Assembly (NCBI GenBank): GCA_964003245.1
Contig: CAXFIU010000001.1
Span: 1-64,000 of the forward strand
Length of the DNA stretch: 64,000 bases
Direction: 5' to 3'
From: MGIIb-O2 sp964003245
GTDB taxonomy: Archaea; Thermoplasmatota; Poseidoniia; Poseidoniales; Thalassarchaeaceae
Shown here: in pieces, positions 18,579 to 27,716 of the stretch
Layout of the letters: the number at the start of each line of letters is the position of its first letter
Numbering within the stretch: position 1 is the first letter of the stretch
Notes under the pieces: model-generated
Told to the model about the DNA's origin: nothing
The model's database searches: none
Seen by the model: only the letters and a program-made list of their open reading frames with translations
Translations under genes and position numbers: made by a program

Positions 18579-18588
18579 GGTGATTTTG

Positions 18589-20892
18589 ATGGGTGAAACA
18601 AAAAACGAGTATCGTCTTCTTCTACCGTTATTGCCATTCTTAGCAATAGTTCCTTACTTGGCTTTTGAAGGTGATAATTCTTCAACAGATTTTGCTTGGA
18701 TGATAGTCGTAGCTCCTTTCATTGCTTTTCCGATTATTCTTATCACTGGGCAAGTCTATAATAAAAATGAAACATGGAAAAATACGTTTAAGGAAGGAGG
18801 AATATTAGGTTTAGCAGCACTCCTCGTATCCTTATCTACTACAATATGGATTGTTTATGATTATTTGATAGGCAGTGCAGATATCAATAAGAATGATGTT
18901 ACAAGTTGGTTAGAGTGGATTTCTTTTGATATCCTTCAATCAGATTACACAATGGCACAAAATCGAGTACTTGGTGTAGGTGTGTGGGTCGACTCTTTGA
19001 CATTGATGCTTCTATTCGTAGCGACATTTCTGTGTTTCTTAATTTGCTGGTTTGCTATTGGTTATATGACTACAGATCCAATAAATGAAGACAGTAACCA
19101 TCGTTTTTTCGCTGAGTTTGTTTTATTCAGCCTTGGTATGTTTGGTATGGTACTTGCAGATAATTTCCTCTGGCTATTTATTTTCTGGGAAGTTATGGGT
19201 TTGTGTTCTTATTTATTGATAGGATTCTATTATTGGAAAGAAAGTGCGGCTTATGCTGCTAAGAAGGCATTTTTGACTACGAGAGTTGGTGATGTATTCT
19301 TAATGATCGGATTGTTGATTCTATACGATATCTACGGTTCTCTGGATTTTGCAGTTGTTTTTGATGATCCTTCGACAGGTGTTGGTGGTGCTTTAGTTGA
19401 TTCAGGAGAGTTATTTTGGGCTTTAATGATGTTATTTATCGGGGCTGTTGGTAAAAGTGCTCAGTTCCCATTACATGTTTGGTTGCCCGATGCTATGGAG
19501 GGGCCAACTCCAGTATCTGCATTAATTCACGCGGCTACAATGGTTAATGCTGGCTTATACTTGATTGCAAGATTAATGCCATTTGTAGATGTTCATCACC
19601 ATGGAGTCTCAGGATTGGAAGACTTTGGATTGATTGTAGCATGGATTGGAGGCATTACGGCATTTATGGCTGCTTCGATTGCCTTTGTCCAGAATGACAT
19701 TAAGAAAGTTTTAGCTTATTCTACAATGTCTCAATTAGCATACATATTCACCGGCTTAGGTTCAGCACTTTATTTCTTAAATATAAACGAATATTATGCG
19801 GGATATTTTGTCCTTGGCGCATCTCTATTCCATTTATTCAATCATGCAATGGCAAAAGGAATGCTATTCATGGCCAGCGGTTCAGTAATTCACGAAGTTC
19901 ATCATGCGCATGATCATCTCCACCATGGTTCTGATCACGGTCATCATGATTTTGACCCTCAAGATATGCGAAATATGGGGGGACTCGCATCTAAGCTACC
20001 AGTAACTGCTACTGCAATGATGTTTGGCTCAATGTCAATAATTGGGATACCTTTGATTGGAGGCTTTTGGTCTAAAGAGGGAATAATTGCCAAAACATGG
20101 TCTGCATATTTCCATGGTGAAACTTTGATGCTAGGTCCCGCTTTACTAATTCTTGCAACCGCTGGAATGACAGGATTCTATATGTCTAGAATGTGGTTCA
20201 TGACTTTCGCTGGAGAACCTAAGAGTGAAGTTGTTGATCATGTTCATGAAACAACTCCTTGGATTAAGGAACCACTAATTATTCTTACAGTTATCACTGC
20301 TATTGGCGGCTTTGCATTAGCTGTTCTAGGAGTAGTTGACTTCCTTTCAAACAAGTCAGACAATCTTTCTTTACATGGTCATGCAGATTCATTGCTTGGT
20401 CAAATTATCTATGAATTAGAACATGCATTTTTGCCAGATGATATGAAACTTCGTTTTGTAGGTTGGATTACAATTTTCCTTTCTTTCATAGTAGGTCCAA
20501 TAATGGCCTCAAGAGTTCATGGAGGGCGACTCAAAGAAGGTGAGAAAGCTAATTTCCTTGTTAGCTGGTTAGTCAATCTTTCAGGTAAGTTTGGAAAACA
20601 GGATGTTTCATGGTTAGCGGAATCTCAATTATCTGAAGCTCTCGATAAAAGACTTTATTTCGATGATTTATATGAAGGTGTATTATCACGTACACTAATT
20701 CCATTTGCTGATTTTACTGCATGGTTTGATAGAAATATAATTGATGGCATCATTAAACAAATAGAATCAAAATCGGTTCTCGGTTCATTTGAGATTCGTA
20801 AATTTACTACAGGAAGTGCTGGTGATTATATCTTAATGGCGACTATAGGAGCTCTCTGTATATTCGTGTTATTAATGGGGGTGAGTTTCTGA
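18589..20892 (+). CDS. nuoL: Complex I subunit L (NuoL), antiporter-like, His-rich loop
   Basis: 767-residue proton-pumping subunit. The family core is plain: 'LFIFWEVMGLCSYLLIGFYY', 'GAVGKSAQFPLHVWLPDAMEGPTPVSALIHAATMVNAG', 'FVQNDIKKVLAYSTMSQLAYIF', and 'LFHLFNHAMAKGMLFM'. The essential Glu (WE), Lys (GKSAQ) and second Lys are all present. A long C-terminal extension fits the lateral helix. Residues about 434-457 hold a His-rich insertion ('HEVHHAHDHLHHGSDHGHH') just before 'DMRNMGGL'. GTG 18580 is also in frame, but ATG 18589 lies four bases after GGTGAT and is preferred. Confidence 0.95.
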   Translation: MGETKNEYRLLLPLLPFLAIVPYLAFEGDNSSTDFAWMIVVAPFIAFPIILITGQVYNKNETWKNTFKEGGILGLAALLVSLSTTIWIVYDYLIGSADINKNDVTSWLEWISFDILQSDYTMAQNRVLGVGVWVDSLTLMLLFVATFLCFLICWFAIGYMTTDPINEDSNHRFFAEFVLFSLGMFGMVLADNFLWLFIFWEVMGLCSYLLIGFYYWKESAAYAAKKAFLTTRVGDVFLMIGLLILYDIYGSLDFAVVFDDPSTGVGGALVDSGELFWALMMLFIGAVGKSAQFPLHVWLPDAMEGPTPVSALIHAATMVNAGLYLIARLMPFVDVHHHGVSGLEDFGLIVAWIGGITAFMAASIAFVQNDIKKVLAYSTMSQLAYIFTGLGSALYFLNINEYYAGYFVLGASLFHLFNHAMAKGMLFMASGSVIHEVHHAHDHLHHGSDHGHHDFDPQDMRNMGGLASKLPVTATAMMFGSMSIIGIPLIGGFWSKEGIIAKTWSAYFHGETLMLGPALLILATAGMTGFYMSRMWFMTFAGEPKSEVVDHVHETTPWIKEPLIILTVITAIGGFALAVLGVVDFLSNKSDNLSLHGHADSLLGQIIYELEHAFLPDDMKLRFVGWITIFLSFIVGPIMASRVHGGRLKEGEKANFLVSWLVNLSGKFGKQDVSWLAESQLSEALDKRLYFDDLYEGVLSRTLIPFADFTAWFDRNIIDGIIKQIESKSVLGSFEIRKFTTGSAGDYILMATIGALCIFVLLMGVSF

Positions 20893-22487
20893 ACGATCCC
20901 TTGACAATTCTAACATTAACTCCGATTGGAGTTGGTTTGCTATTGCTAATTTTACCTCAATTATTGCCTGGAAACTTAGCCTCTTCAATACGTAAATTTT
21001 CTCGAAATGTGAGTTTTGGAGTTTCAATGGCTCTATTTGCATTTGCAACCTACCTTTCCTTCACTACTTTCGGTGGTATTGACTGGCTTGACATTAATAT
21101 GGGTGAATATGAATTAATGAATGATAAACCAGTTACTCTTATCTCATCAATTGGTGTATCTTGGGTTGTCGGTGTTGATGCACTTTCATTACCAATGGTC
21201 TGGTTAACAGCTCTATTAATTCCACTATCAATGTTGGTAGAATGGGATGCTAAAGAAGGACATATTTTCCATCCGTTGATTCTTGTTATGGAAGGTGCCT
21301 TACTTGGTGTGTTTGTTGTTCTAGATTTGTTTGTATTCTACGTATTCTGGGAAATGACATTGATACCGATGTTCTTTTTGATATTAGTTTGGGGCGGCGA
21401 AGATAGAAAATATGCTTCTATGAAGTTCTTCATTTACACATTCACTGCTAGTGTAATTATGCTAGTTGGGATTTTAGTAATGTATTTCCACACCGGCGAT
21501 GTATCTGGAGTATCTGGAACATTAACGGGACATCACTTTAGTCTCATTGAGATGAATAGTGAGATGATTCAATCAGAGGGTCTCAGACATTTGGTTTGGA
21601 TTTTGTTATTAATTGGATTTGCAACAAAAATGCCTAGTGTACCAGTGCATACTTGGCTTCCTGATGCTCACGTTCAAGCACCAACAGCTGGATCAATGTT
21701 ATTGGCTGGCGTAATGCTGAAAATGGGAGCATATGGTTTCTTGAGAGTTGCCGTCTCATTATTCCCAGAGTCTACAGTTGTTTTCACACCCATTCTAATT
21801 ATTCTTGGAATGGCAAGTTTAGTTTATGGTGCATTAGTATGCATGGGTCAAACAAATCTGAAAAGAATGGTTGCCTATTCATCAGTTTCACATATGGGAT
21901 TAATATTCCTAGGGATTGCAACAATGCAACCACTGGGTATCGCTGGCGCCTTATTCATGATGTTCGCTCATGGAATAATTAGTCCACTATTATTCGCAGT
22001 CGCGGGTGCTTTCAAACATCATTATCATACCTTAGAAATAGGCTCTATGAGAGGTATTGCACATCACTCACCATATTTGGCCGCTCATATGATGCTAGGT
22101 TGGATGGGTAGCTTAGGGTTACCATTACTAGCCGGTTTCGTTGCTGAGGTAGCCATTATGATTGCTTTCTGGATGAGTTTTGGATGGTTAGTCATTTTAC
22201 CTGCATTGACATTAATTATTACGGCAGTCTACTATCTAACATCTATGCAGAAGACTATTTTTGAATCAAACGATAGACATCATGGAATCCTTCCAGAGTC
22301 ATTACACGGTGAAGAACCTAGAGATATTACTTGGAATGAGAATACTAGTATGTTTATTTTAGGTATTCTCACAATTGCTTTCGGTATATTCCCATTCATA
22401 TTCTTCGATATGATGTCTGATTGGTCTTCTGAATTTGTTAGTGAAGTATTACTTAGTTATCTAATTGATCAAGGGGTGAGTCCATGA
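20889..22487 (+). CDS. nuoM: Complex I subunit M (NuoM), probable CTG start
   Basis: About 532-residue antiporter-like proton-pumping subunit. Signatures include 'FYVFWEMTLIPMFFLILVWGG', 'GFATKMPSVPVHTWLPDAHVQAPTAGSMLLAGVMLKMGAYG' in pieces, and 'TNLKRMVAYSSVSHMGLIFLG', with the key Glu and Lys residues kept. No ATG or GTG precedes the coding region in frame. TTG 20901 has no good signal, while CTG 20889 lies three bases after GGTGAG and overlaps the nuoL stop in a CTGA arrangement. The next gene, nuoN, has the same GGTGAG-three-base-ATGA pattern. I therefore choose CTG. Confidence 0.93.
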   Translation: MNDPLTILTLTPIGVGLLLLILPQLLPGNLASSIRKFSRNVSFGVSMALFAFATYLSFTTFGGIDWLDINMGEYELMNDKPVTLISSIGVSWVVGVDALSLPMVWLTALLIPLSMLVEWDAKEGHIFHPLILVMEGALLGVFVVLDLFVFYVFWEMTLIPMFFLILVWGGEDRKYASMKFFIYTFTASVIMLVGILVMYFHTGDVSGVSGTLTGHHFSLIEMNSEMIQSEGLRHLVWILLLIGFATKMPSVPVHTWLPDAHVQAPTAGSMLLAGVMLKMGAYGFLRVAVSLFPESTVVFTPILIILGMASLVYGALVCMGQTNLKRMVAYSSVSHMGLIFLGIATMQPLGIAGALFMMFAHGIISPLLFAVAGAFKHHYHTLEIGSMRGIAHHSPYLAAHMMLGWMGSLGLPLLAGFVAEVAIMIAFWMSFGWLVILPALTLIITAVYYLTSMQKTIFESNDRHHGILPESLHGEEPRDITWNENTSMFILGILTIAFGIFPFIFFDMMSDWSSEFVSEVLLSYLIDQGVSP

Positions 22488-24169
22488 ATCTTCCAATTAA
22501 TTATTCTGAGGCAGAATTGATTATTCCTGAATTAATAATGCTATTTGGTTTAATATGCATAATTTTAATTCCTAATTTGGGGAATGCACGTTTCCGTATC
22601 CCTCTAACAAGAATTCATGTTCCCGTATTTATCGGCGGTAGCCGTTTCAAGAGAACCAGTAATCCTAAATTACCAAATCAAGTTTCATTAATTATTTTCA
22701 TTTCTGCTTTATTCTTTGGACTTATGCAGAACTCTTATGGTCCAATAGGAGATACATTAGAGGTCACTGAGTTCAGCCGTTTATTTTCTCTAATATTCAT
22801 TGCTGCTTTACTCCTTGCGACTATTGCAACTACACACAGACTTCCTGCTAGACCTAATGTAAAACCACCAAATGATGACGATAGCGAGAATCTTTCTACT
22901 AAGAAAATTAATGCTTTAATTGATAATCGTCGTCAAGTTGATTTTCATATTATTCTGATTATGGTTGGTCTTGGGATGAGCCTTATGTCAATGGCCACCC
23001 ATCTCTTTATGCTATTTGTTTGTATTGAGTTGGCATCATTATCGTCCTATATTCTTGTTGCCTTCCATAAGGAAAGTAAGGTTGGTGGAGAAGCAGGAAT
23101 GAAATATTTCATCGTAGGTTCAGTAGCCTCAGCAGTTGGAATTTATGGCATGTCACTCCTTTATCTTTGGAGCGGAGATCTTTCATTGGATGCTTTGTCA
23201 ATAAAGTGGGCAGAATCATCCTCAATTGATCCTCTAGCAGGAATAGCTGTTGGTTTAATGCTAGTTGCATTTGGATTTAAGGTAGGTGCAGCGCCCTTCC
23301 ATCTCGCAGCGCCCGATGCCTATTCCGGGGCATCATCTCCTATTGCTGGCTTACTAGCCACAGCCTCGAAAGCCATGGGATTTGTTGCTTTAATGAGAAT
23401 ATTAGTATCAGTTACAATGCCTATTGAAGGTGAGGCTTTCTGGTATACTGCGATTGCTATCATTGCAGTTGTTACTATGACATGGGGTAACTTAGCAGCT
23501 CTAACTAGTAGTAATCCAAAGAGAATGCTAGCTTACTCCAGTGTGTCCCATGCAGGATATATGTTAGCGGGTCTGGCAGCTATCGGGAGTGGTCTTGGCT
23601 CCGAAGAAGCAATTGAACTTGTATTAACTGCTATAGTATTCCATCTCGCTGTTTTGGTTATCTTCAAGTTTGGAGCATTCTTGGTATTATCTCTCTTAGA
23701 AACTGAGGGTAGAGGGCATAGATTGGAAGATCTACATGGGCTTGCTCGAAGAGATCCACTAGTTGCTGGTTCCATGTTCTTGTTTATGTTGTCACTAGCG
23801 GGGGTACCGCCATTGTCTGGATTCCTGTCAAAGTTTTTGATGATTAATGGAATAGTGAATATTTCTGCTGGTACTGGTTCCTCGGATGCAACTTCAGTTC
23901 TTGACTGGTTAACCAGTGTTGAACCAGTATTTTGGTTGGCTTTTGCAATTGTAATAAATTCTGCATTGTCAATGTTTTATTATCTAAGAATTGGATTAGT
24001 CATGTTCTTTGAAGAACCGGAAGATAGTAGGGCTATGAAGGACGCCTTCAGTCTAAGATTAGCAATTGTGGTCTGTGCGATACTCACAGTCATTGTTGGA
24101 ATTGGGCCACTAAGTGATTCATTATTGGAAATGGTTGCAGATGCTATAAATTCCTTTGTTTCTAACTGA
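22484..24169 (+). CDS. nuoN: Complex I subunit N (NuoN)
   Basis: 561-residue antiporter-like subunit, last gene of the nuo operon. Recognisable segments are 'CIELASLSSYILVAFHKES' with 'GGEAGMKYFIVGSVASAVGIYG', 'GFKVGAAPFHLAAPDAYSGA' with 'SSPIAGLLATASKAMGF', and 'SNPKRMLAYSSVSHAGYML'. A hydrophilic loop of about 40 residues near residue 120-150 ('RLPARPNVKPPNDDDSEN') is an addition. ATG 22484 overlaps the nuoM stop and follows GGTGAG by three bases. Confidence 0.95.
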   Translation: MNLPINYSEAELIIPELIMLFGLICIILIPNLGNARFRIPLTRIHVPVFIGGSRFKRTSNPKLPNQVSLIIFISALFFGLMQNSYGPIGDTLEVTEFSRLFSLIFIAALLLATIATTHRLPARPNVKPPNDDDSENLSTKKINALIDNRRQVDFHIILIMVGLGMSLMSMATHLFMLFVCIELASLSSYILVAFHKESKVGGEAGMKYFIVGSVASAVGIYGMSLLYLWSGDLSLDALSIKWAESSSIDPLAGIAVGLMLVAFGFKVGAAPFHLAAPDAYSGASSPIAGLLATASKAMGFVALMRILVSVTMPIEGEAFWYTAIAIIAVVTMTWGNLAALTSSNPKRMLAYSSVSHAGYMLAGLAAIGSGLGSEEAIELVLTAIVFHLAVLVIFKFGAFLVLSLLETEGRGHRLEDLHGLARRDPLVAGSMFLFMLSLAGVPPLSGFLSKFLMINGIVNISAGTGSSDATSVLDWLTSVEPVFWLAFAIVINSALSMFYYLRIGLVMFFEEPEDSRAMKDAFSLRLAIVVCAILTVIVGIGPLSDSLLEMVADAINSFVSN

Positions 24170-24213
24170 GCGAGAAGGCTCAACTTCACATAGGTGACGC
24201 TAGACGGGTAGTC

Positions 24214-24726
24214 ATGGCTCGTAGAGAGGAGAAGGTTGACGCTGAGCTTTTAGCAAGGTTAGAATCAGGTAGTGGTGACAAAATAAGAGTACCTTTACCT
24301 AATCGTAAAGTCAACGAAATGTTTGCTATTGCAGATCAGATTCTAGGAGGAAGAAGGGTAAGGGCCGTTTGTGAAGATGGCGATAGCCGTCTAGCGCGAA
24401 TACCTGGTAAAATGCGTCGTAGACAATGGGTTAGAGAAGGTGACTTAATTGTTGTACAACCATGGGATTTTCAAGACGAGAAAGCAAATGTAGTAATGAG
24501 ATATACAAAAACTCAATCGCTATATTTGTCTAGAAAAGGAGTATTGCCAGACATAGTAGATTTATTTGGAATGTCTGAAGATATCTCAGAAGTAACTGGA
24601 ACTAATGAAGAATTAGAATTTATAGAAGAAGATTCCGTAGAAGAAGAATCAGAATTGGAAATTGAGGAATCAGTTGTAAAAGAAACATCATCATTTGACG
24701 ACGACATTGATTCTTTCTTTGGGTGA
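24214..24726 (+). CDS. eif1A: Translation initiation factor aIF1A with acidic C-terminal tail
   Basis: Homologue of eIF1A/IF1, which sits in the ribosomal A site during start selection. Residues about 20-118 hold the OB fold and following helix: 'IRVPLPNRKVNEMFAIADQILGG', 'RRVRAVCEDGDSRLARIPGKMRRR', 'VREGDLIVVQPWDFQDEKANVVMRY'. Residues 119-170 form an acidic tail ending in 'DDDIDSFFG', making the protein about 60 residues longer than the usual archaeal form. The tail resembles that of eukaryotic eIF1A, whose end binds eIF5B. The gene heads a set with rio1 and dim2, an arrangement known in other archaea. No strong ribosome-binding site precedes the ATG. Confidence 0.95.
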   Translation: MARREEKVDAELLARLESGSGDKIRVPLPNRKVNEMFAIADQILGGRRVRAVCEDGDSRLARIPGKMRRRQWVREGDLIVVQPWDFQDEKANVVMRYTKTQSLYLSRKGVLPDIVDLFGMSEDISEVTGTNEELEFIEEDSVEEESELEIEESVVKETSSFDDDIDSFFG

Positions 24727-24730
24727 AATC

Positions 24731-25609
24731 ATGTCAGATTCAGAGGATTGGGATTTACCCGACCTCGACGCTTTAATGCGAGGCGAAAAAAAACACGAAT
24801 GGTTATCCGAACCTCGATTTGAGAAAATGTTCTCAGAAATTGAAGATGGTCTTCAGGGAGTTTTAGGAAAGGGGACTTATGATTGGGTTGATCGACGAGT
24901 TTTCGACGCTGTATTTGATAAATCTACATTAATGTCATTACATAAGTTAATGCAAAAAGGCGAGATTGAGACGCTTGATTATCCAATTGCAAGAGGTAAG
25001 GAGGCCCATGTTTTTCATGCAACATCTAACCATGGTCCTGTAGCGGTGAAAATATTTCACACAACAAACGCGGTTTTCAAAGGATTAGCAAAATATATCG
25101 ATGGAGATCCAAGATTTGGAGGGCTATCTCGTAGACATAGAGAGTTAGTGAATATCTGGGTACGTAAAGAATTTAGAAATCTAAAAAGAATGAGAAAATA
25201 TGGATTAAGAGTTCCAAAACCTATTTCTAATTTGAAAAATGTTCTTATTATGGAATATTTAGGTGAAGGTGAAGGAGTAAGCCCAAGATTGAAAGATGTA
25301 ATTATTGATGAGCCATATGAGGTATTCGAAGACCTACTCGATTTTCTTGCTATTAATTGGCAAACAGCTGAACTTGTTCATGCAGATTTTTCAGAGTACA
25401 ATATCTTATGGAAAGATGGTGAACCATGGGTAATTGATGTTGGTCAAAGTGTGACAAAGCAACATCCACATTCAGAAGAATTTCTTGTTAGAGACGTAAC
25501 GAGACTGGTTCAGTGGATAAATCGTCAAGGATATAACGCGGATATTGGTGAAAGTTTACTTCGTGTATTGGAAGATCCAGTTCCCAAATTACCTCCTTTA
25601 TCCGATTGA
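24731..25609 (+). CDS. rio1: RIO1-family atypical serine kinase/ATPase
   Basis: 292-residue Rio1 homologue, required for late maturation of the small ribosomal subunit in characterised systems. Motifs: flexible ATP loop 'GKEAHVFHA' (about 89-97), ATP-binding Lys107 in 'VAVKIF', catalytic loop 'HADFSEYNILW' with Asp219 and Asn224, and metal-binding Asp236 in 'IDVGQSV'. I start at ATG 24731, three bases after GGTGAA, and not at the upstream in-frame ATG 24695, which overlaps the aIF1A gene. It overlaps the next gene by four bases. Confidence 0.95.
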   Translation: MSDSEDWDLPDLDALMRGEKKHEWLSEPRFEKMFSEIEDGLQGVLGKGTYDWVDRRVFDAVFDKSTLMSLHKLMQKGEIETLDYPIARGKEAHVFHATSNHGPVAVKIFHTTNAVFKGLAKYIDGDPRFGGLSRRHRELVNIWVRKEFRNLKRMRKYGLRVPKPISNLKNVLIMEYLGEGEGVSPRLKDVIIDEPYEVFEDLLDFLAINWQTAELVHADFSEYNILWKDGEPWVIDVGQSVTKQHPHSEEFLVRDVTRLVQWINRQGYNADIGESLLRVLEDPVPKLPPLSD

Positions 25610-26388
25610 AATTGAAACACAGGAAGTTAAAACATAACAGCCACTCCCCTAAACATATGGAGCATTTAGCACGGATTCCTAAAAATCGTATTGCTGTGCT
25701 TATAGGTAAACGTGGCTCTACAAGAAAAATGATTGAGAAAGCATGTGGGGCATCATTGCATATCGAGTCAAATTCAGGTGATGTTAGTGTTAACTGGCCA
25801 GATGAAGGTGTAGATCCTGTAATAAAAATGAAACTTCCTGATGTAATATTTGCTATTGGAAGAGGACTAGCCCCTAAAAGAGCAATCCAGCTTCTAGAAG
25901 ATGATGTTTTCTTGAGGATGTATGATATCAGGGAGTGGGTTGGTAAGCAACCAAATCAAACTAGAAGAATGAGAAGTAGGCTAATTGGCACCAATGGTAG
26001 AATTAGGAGCTTAATTGAAGAATTAACTGGTACGGAGATGGCAATTTATGGCTCAACAGTTTTAGTAATCGGTGATCAAGAATCTTTAGCTTTAGCAACC
26101 CCTGCTATAGAAGGAATTCTCCAAGGTTCTGAACATGGTACCGTTCTTTTTGGCTTAGAACAGGACAGGAAACGTCACCGTATTCGTTCTTATAGTCTCG
26201 AAACTTATGAAGAAAAAGATGTTGAAGATACTTCGAGCTTTGAGGCTCTAGTTCCTAGTTTGGCCGACGCACGCCGTCGGAGAGAAAGAAAGTTTACCAA
26301 TTCACAAGTTGACCCCTTGGATCAAGAAGCAATTTCAGAAATGATGGAGTTAGCAGAAGATGAAAAAATAGTATTTGAGGAAGAATAA
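25606..26388 (+). CDS. Dim2/Pno1-like KH-domain ribosome assembly protein
   Basis: 260 residues with two KH domains: GKRG at residues 34-37 ('IAVLIGKRGSTRKMIEKACG') and GTNG at 128-131 ('SRLIGTNGRIRSLIEELTG'). This two-KH layout next to rio1 and aIF1A matches archaeal Dim2, a partner in 16S rRNA 3'-end maturation that also binds aIF2alpha. The last 80 residues are charged and extend beyond the usual archaeal length. TTG 25606 overlaps the rio1 stop; ATG 25657 just before KH1 is a second candidate, and I cannot settle it. Confidence 0.9.
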   Translation: MKLKHRKLKHNSHSPKHMEHLARIPKNRIAVLIGKRGSTRKMIEKACGASLHIESNSGDVSVNWPDEGVDPVIKMKLPDVIFAIGRGLAPKRAIQLLEDDVFLRMYDIREWVGKQPNQTRRMRSRLIGTNGRIRSLIEELTGTEMAIYGSTVLVIGDQESLALATPAIEGILQGSEHGTVLFGLEQDRKRHRIRSYSLETYEEKDVEDTSSFEALVPSLADARRRRERKFTNSQVDPLDQEAISEMMELAEDEKIVFEEE

Positions 26389-26435
26389 TTTTCTAATCTT
26401 AAATGCGTTATACCTAAGCGAGAAGCCCGTCTGCG

Positions 26436-27716
26436 ATGGCTATGGAAAATCCACTTGAAGAGATGGAAGACTACGAACGTTGGGCTACATATTTTCTGTA
26501 TTTTGTAGGTGCTCTTTTATTTGCCGGACTTACCTTAGATCAAATGGATATAGATAATCCTCTAACCAAATCAATTTATGAATATTATTTAGATCCAATT
26601 TCAGGCGAAGCAACCGGTGATTCTGGTTACAATGGAGTTAATACTGCAACATATGCGATTGTATTAGGTGCATTCGTCCTATCACTTTCTGCTTGGTTAC
26701 GTAGACTTGGAATAGATGGCAGTGACAATACAATTATTGCACTATTCCCTTTTGTTTTATGGGCAGCAACTGGAGAAGTTGTTGAAGATGCTGAAATGTT
26801 TGATAGTCGCCTTTCATCACTCTTTGTCAGCCCTGGAGTTCATTTTCAGACTGCAGCATGGGTTGTAATCTCGGGCGCACTAGGTTATTCAATAACTAAT
26901 AATTCTAGAATTCTGAAAGAAGATGAATCCGACATGGTCAATTCAATAGCAAGCATTCTAATTCTTTGCCAATTTATTTTGTATGCTCATTCTATTTCAA
27001 TCGGCCCTCAAAGTGCTATTGGATTAGAAATGTTATTTATTTTTGGTTTAGTTGCCATATTATCACCACAATTCTTCGGTGAATCCTTAGAAAATTTTTC
27101 GACAGTACAGAGATCTGTGTATCTAACTGGATTTGGCGGATCAATGATTTTTCTTGGAGCAATATTCTCATACTCACTTAGTATAGATTCCTCAGATATT
27201 GTACTTTGGCCCCTAATATTTGTAATTGGTTTACCAATAATCATTTGTTGGCAGATGTATAATTACGGAAAAGAGTCCGCTGAAATTCTAGATAGTTATG
27301 GAATGATATCTGGAGTTTTACCAGTAGGTGTTACCGAAGATGAATATCTTGCTTCAACAAGTCCTGAGAAGGACTTGATGGAAAAACATCGTAAAGCTGC
27401 AATATTTGCTTCACCTGTTGTATTTCTAGCCGTCGCTGGTCAAATTCTTGATGGTATTGCAACGGCTATTGGTCTAGAATATCTAGGATATTCTGAGAAA
27501 CATGTCCTTTCCGATAAAGTAATACAAATTTTTGGTAATGCTTTTGGTTTTACTTTTGTTAAAATCGGTTTAGCTGGATTAATACTATACTTTTTCACAA
27601 TAGCAAATTTTGAACATAGACAGAGACATCTTCGTTTGTTAGTTGGTTTAGCAATGTTGGTAGTTGGAATGGCACCTGGATTGAGAGACGTTGGCCGTGC
27701 TGTAATTGGTGTTTGA
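26436..27716 (+). CDS. DUF63-family multi-pass membrane protein
   Basis: 426 residues with about ten membrane helices. The C-terminal part 'AVAGQILDGIATAIGLEYLGYSEKHVLSDKV' followed by 'FVKIGLAGLILYFF' and 'APGLRDVGRAVIGV' matches the conserved core of DUF63, a euryarchaeal membrane family of unknown function. A loop with acidic residues near 'GEVVEDAEMFDSRL' is another conserved feature. ATG 26436 and ATG 26442 are both possible starts. It ends with a four-base overlap (TTGA) with mccB, but that may be only compact packing. Confidence 0.82.
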   Translation: MAMENPLEEMEDYERWATYFLYFVGALLFAGLTLDQMDIDNPLTKSIYEYYLDPISGEATGDSGYNGVNTATYAIVLGAFVLSLSAWLRRLGIDGSDNTIIALFPFVLWAATGEVVEDAEMFDSRLSSLFVSPGVHFQTAAWVVISGALGYSITNNSRILKEDESDMVNSIASILILCQFILYAHSISIGPQSAIGLEMLFIFGLVAILSPQFFGESLENFSTVQRSVYLTGFGGSMIFLGAIFSYSLSIDSSDIVLWPLIFVIGLPIIICWQMYNYGKESAEILDSYGMISGVLPVGVTEDEYLASTSPEKDLMEKHRKAAIFASPVVFLAVAGQILDGIATAIGLEYLGYSEKHVLSDKVIQIFGNAFGFTFVKIGLAGLILYFFTIANFEHRQRHLRLLVGLAMLVVGMAPGLRDVGRAVIGV

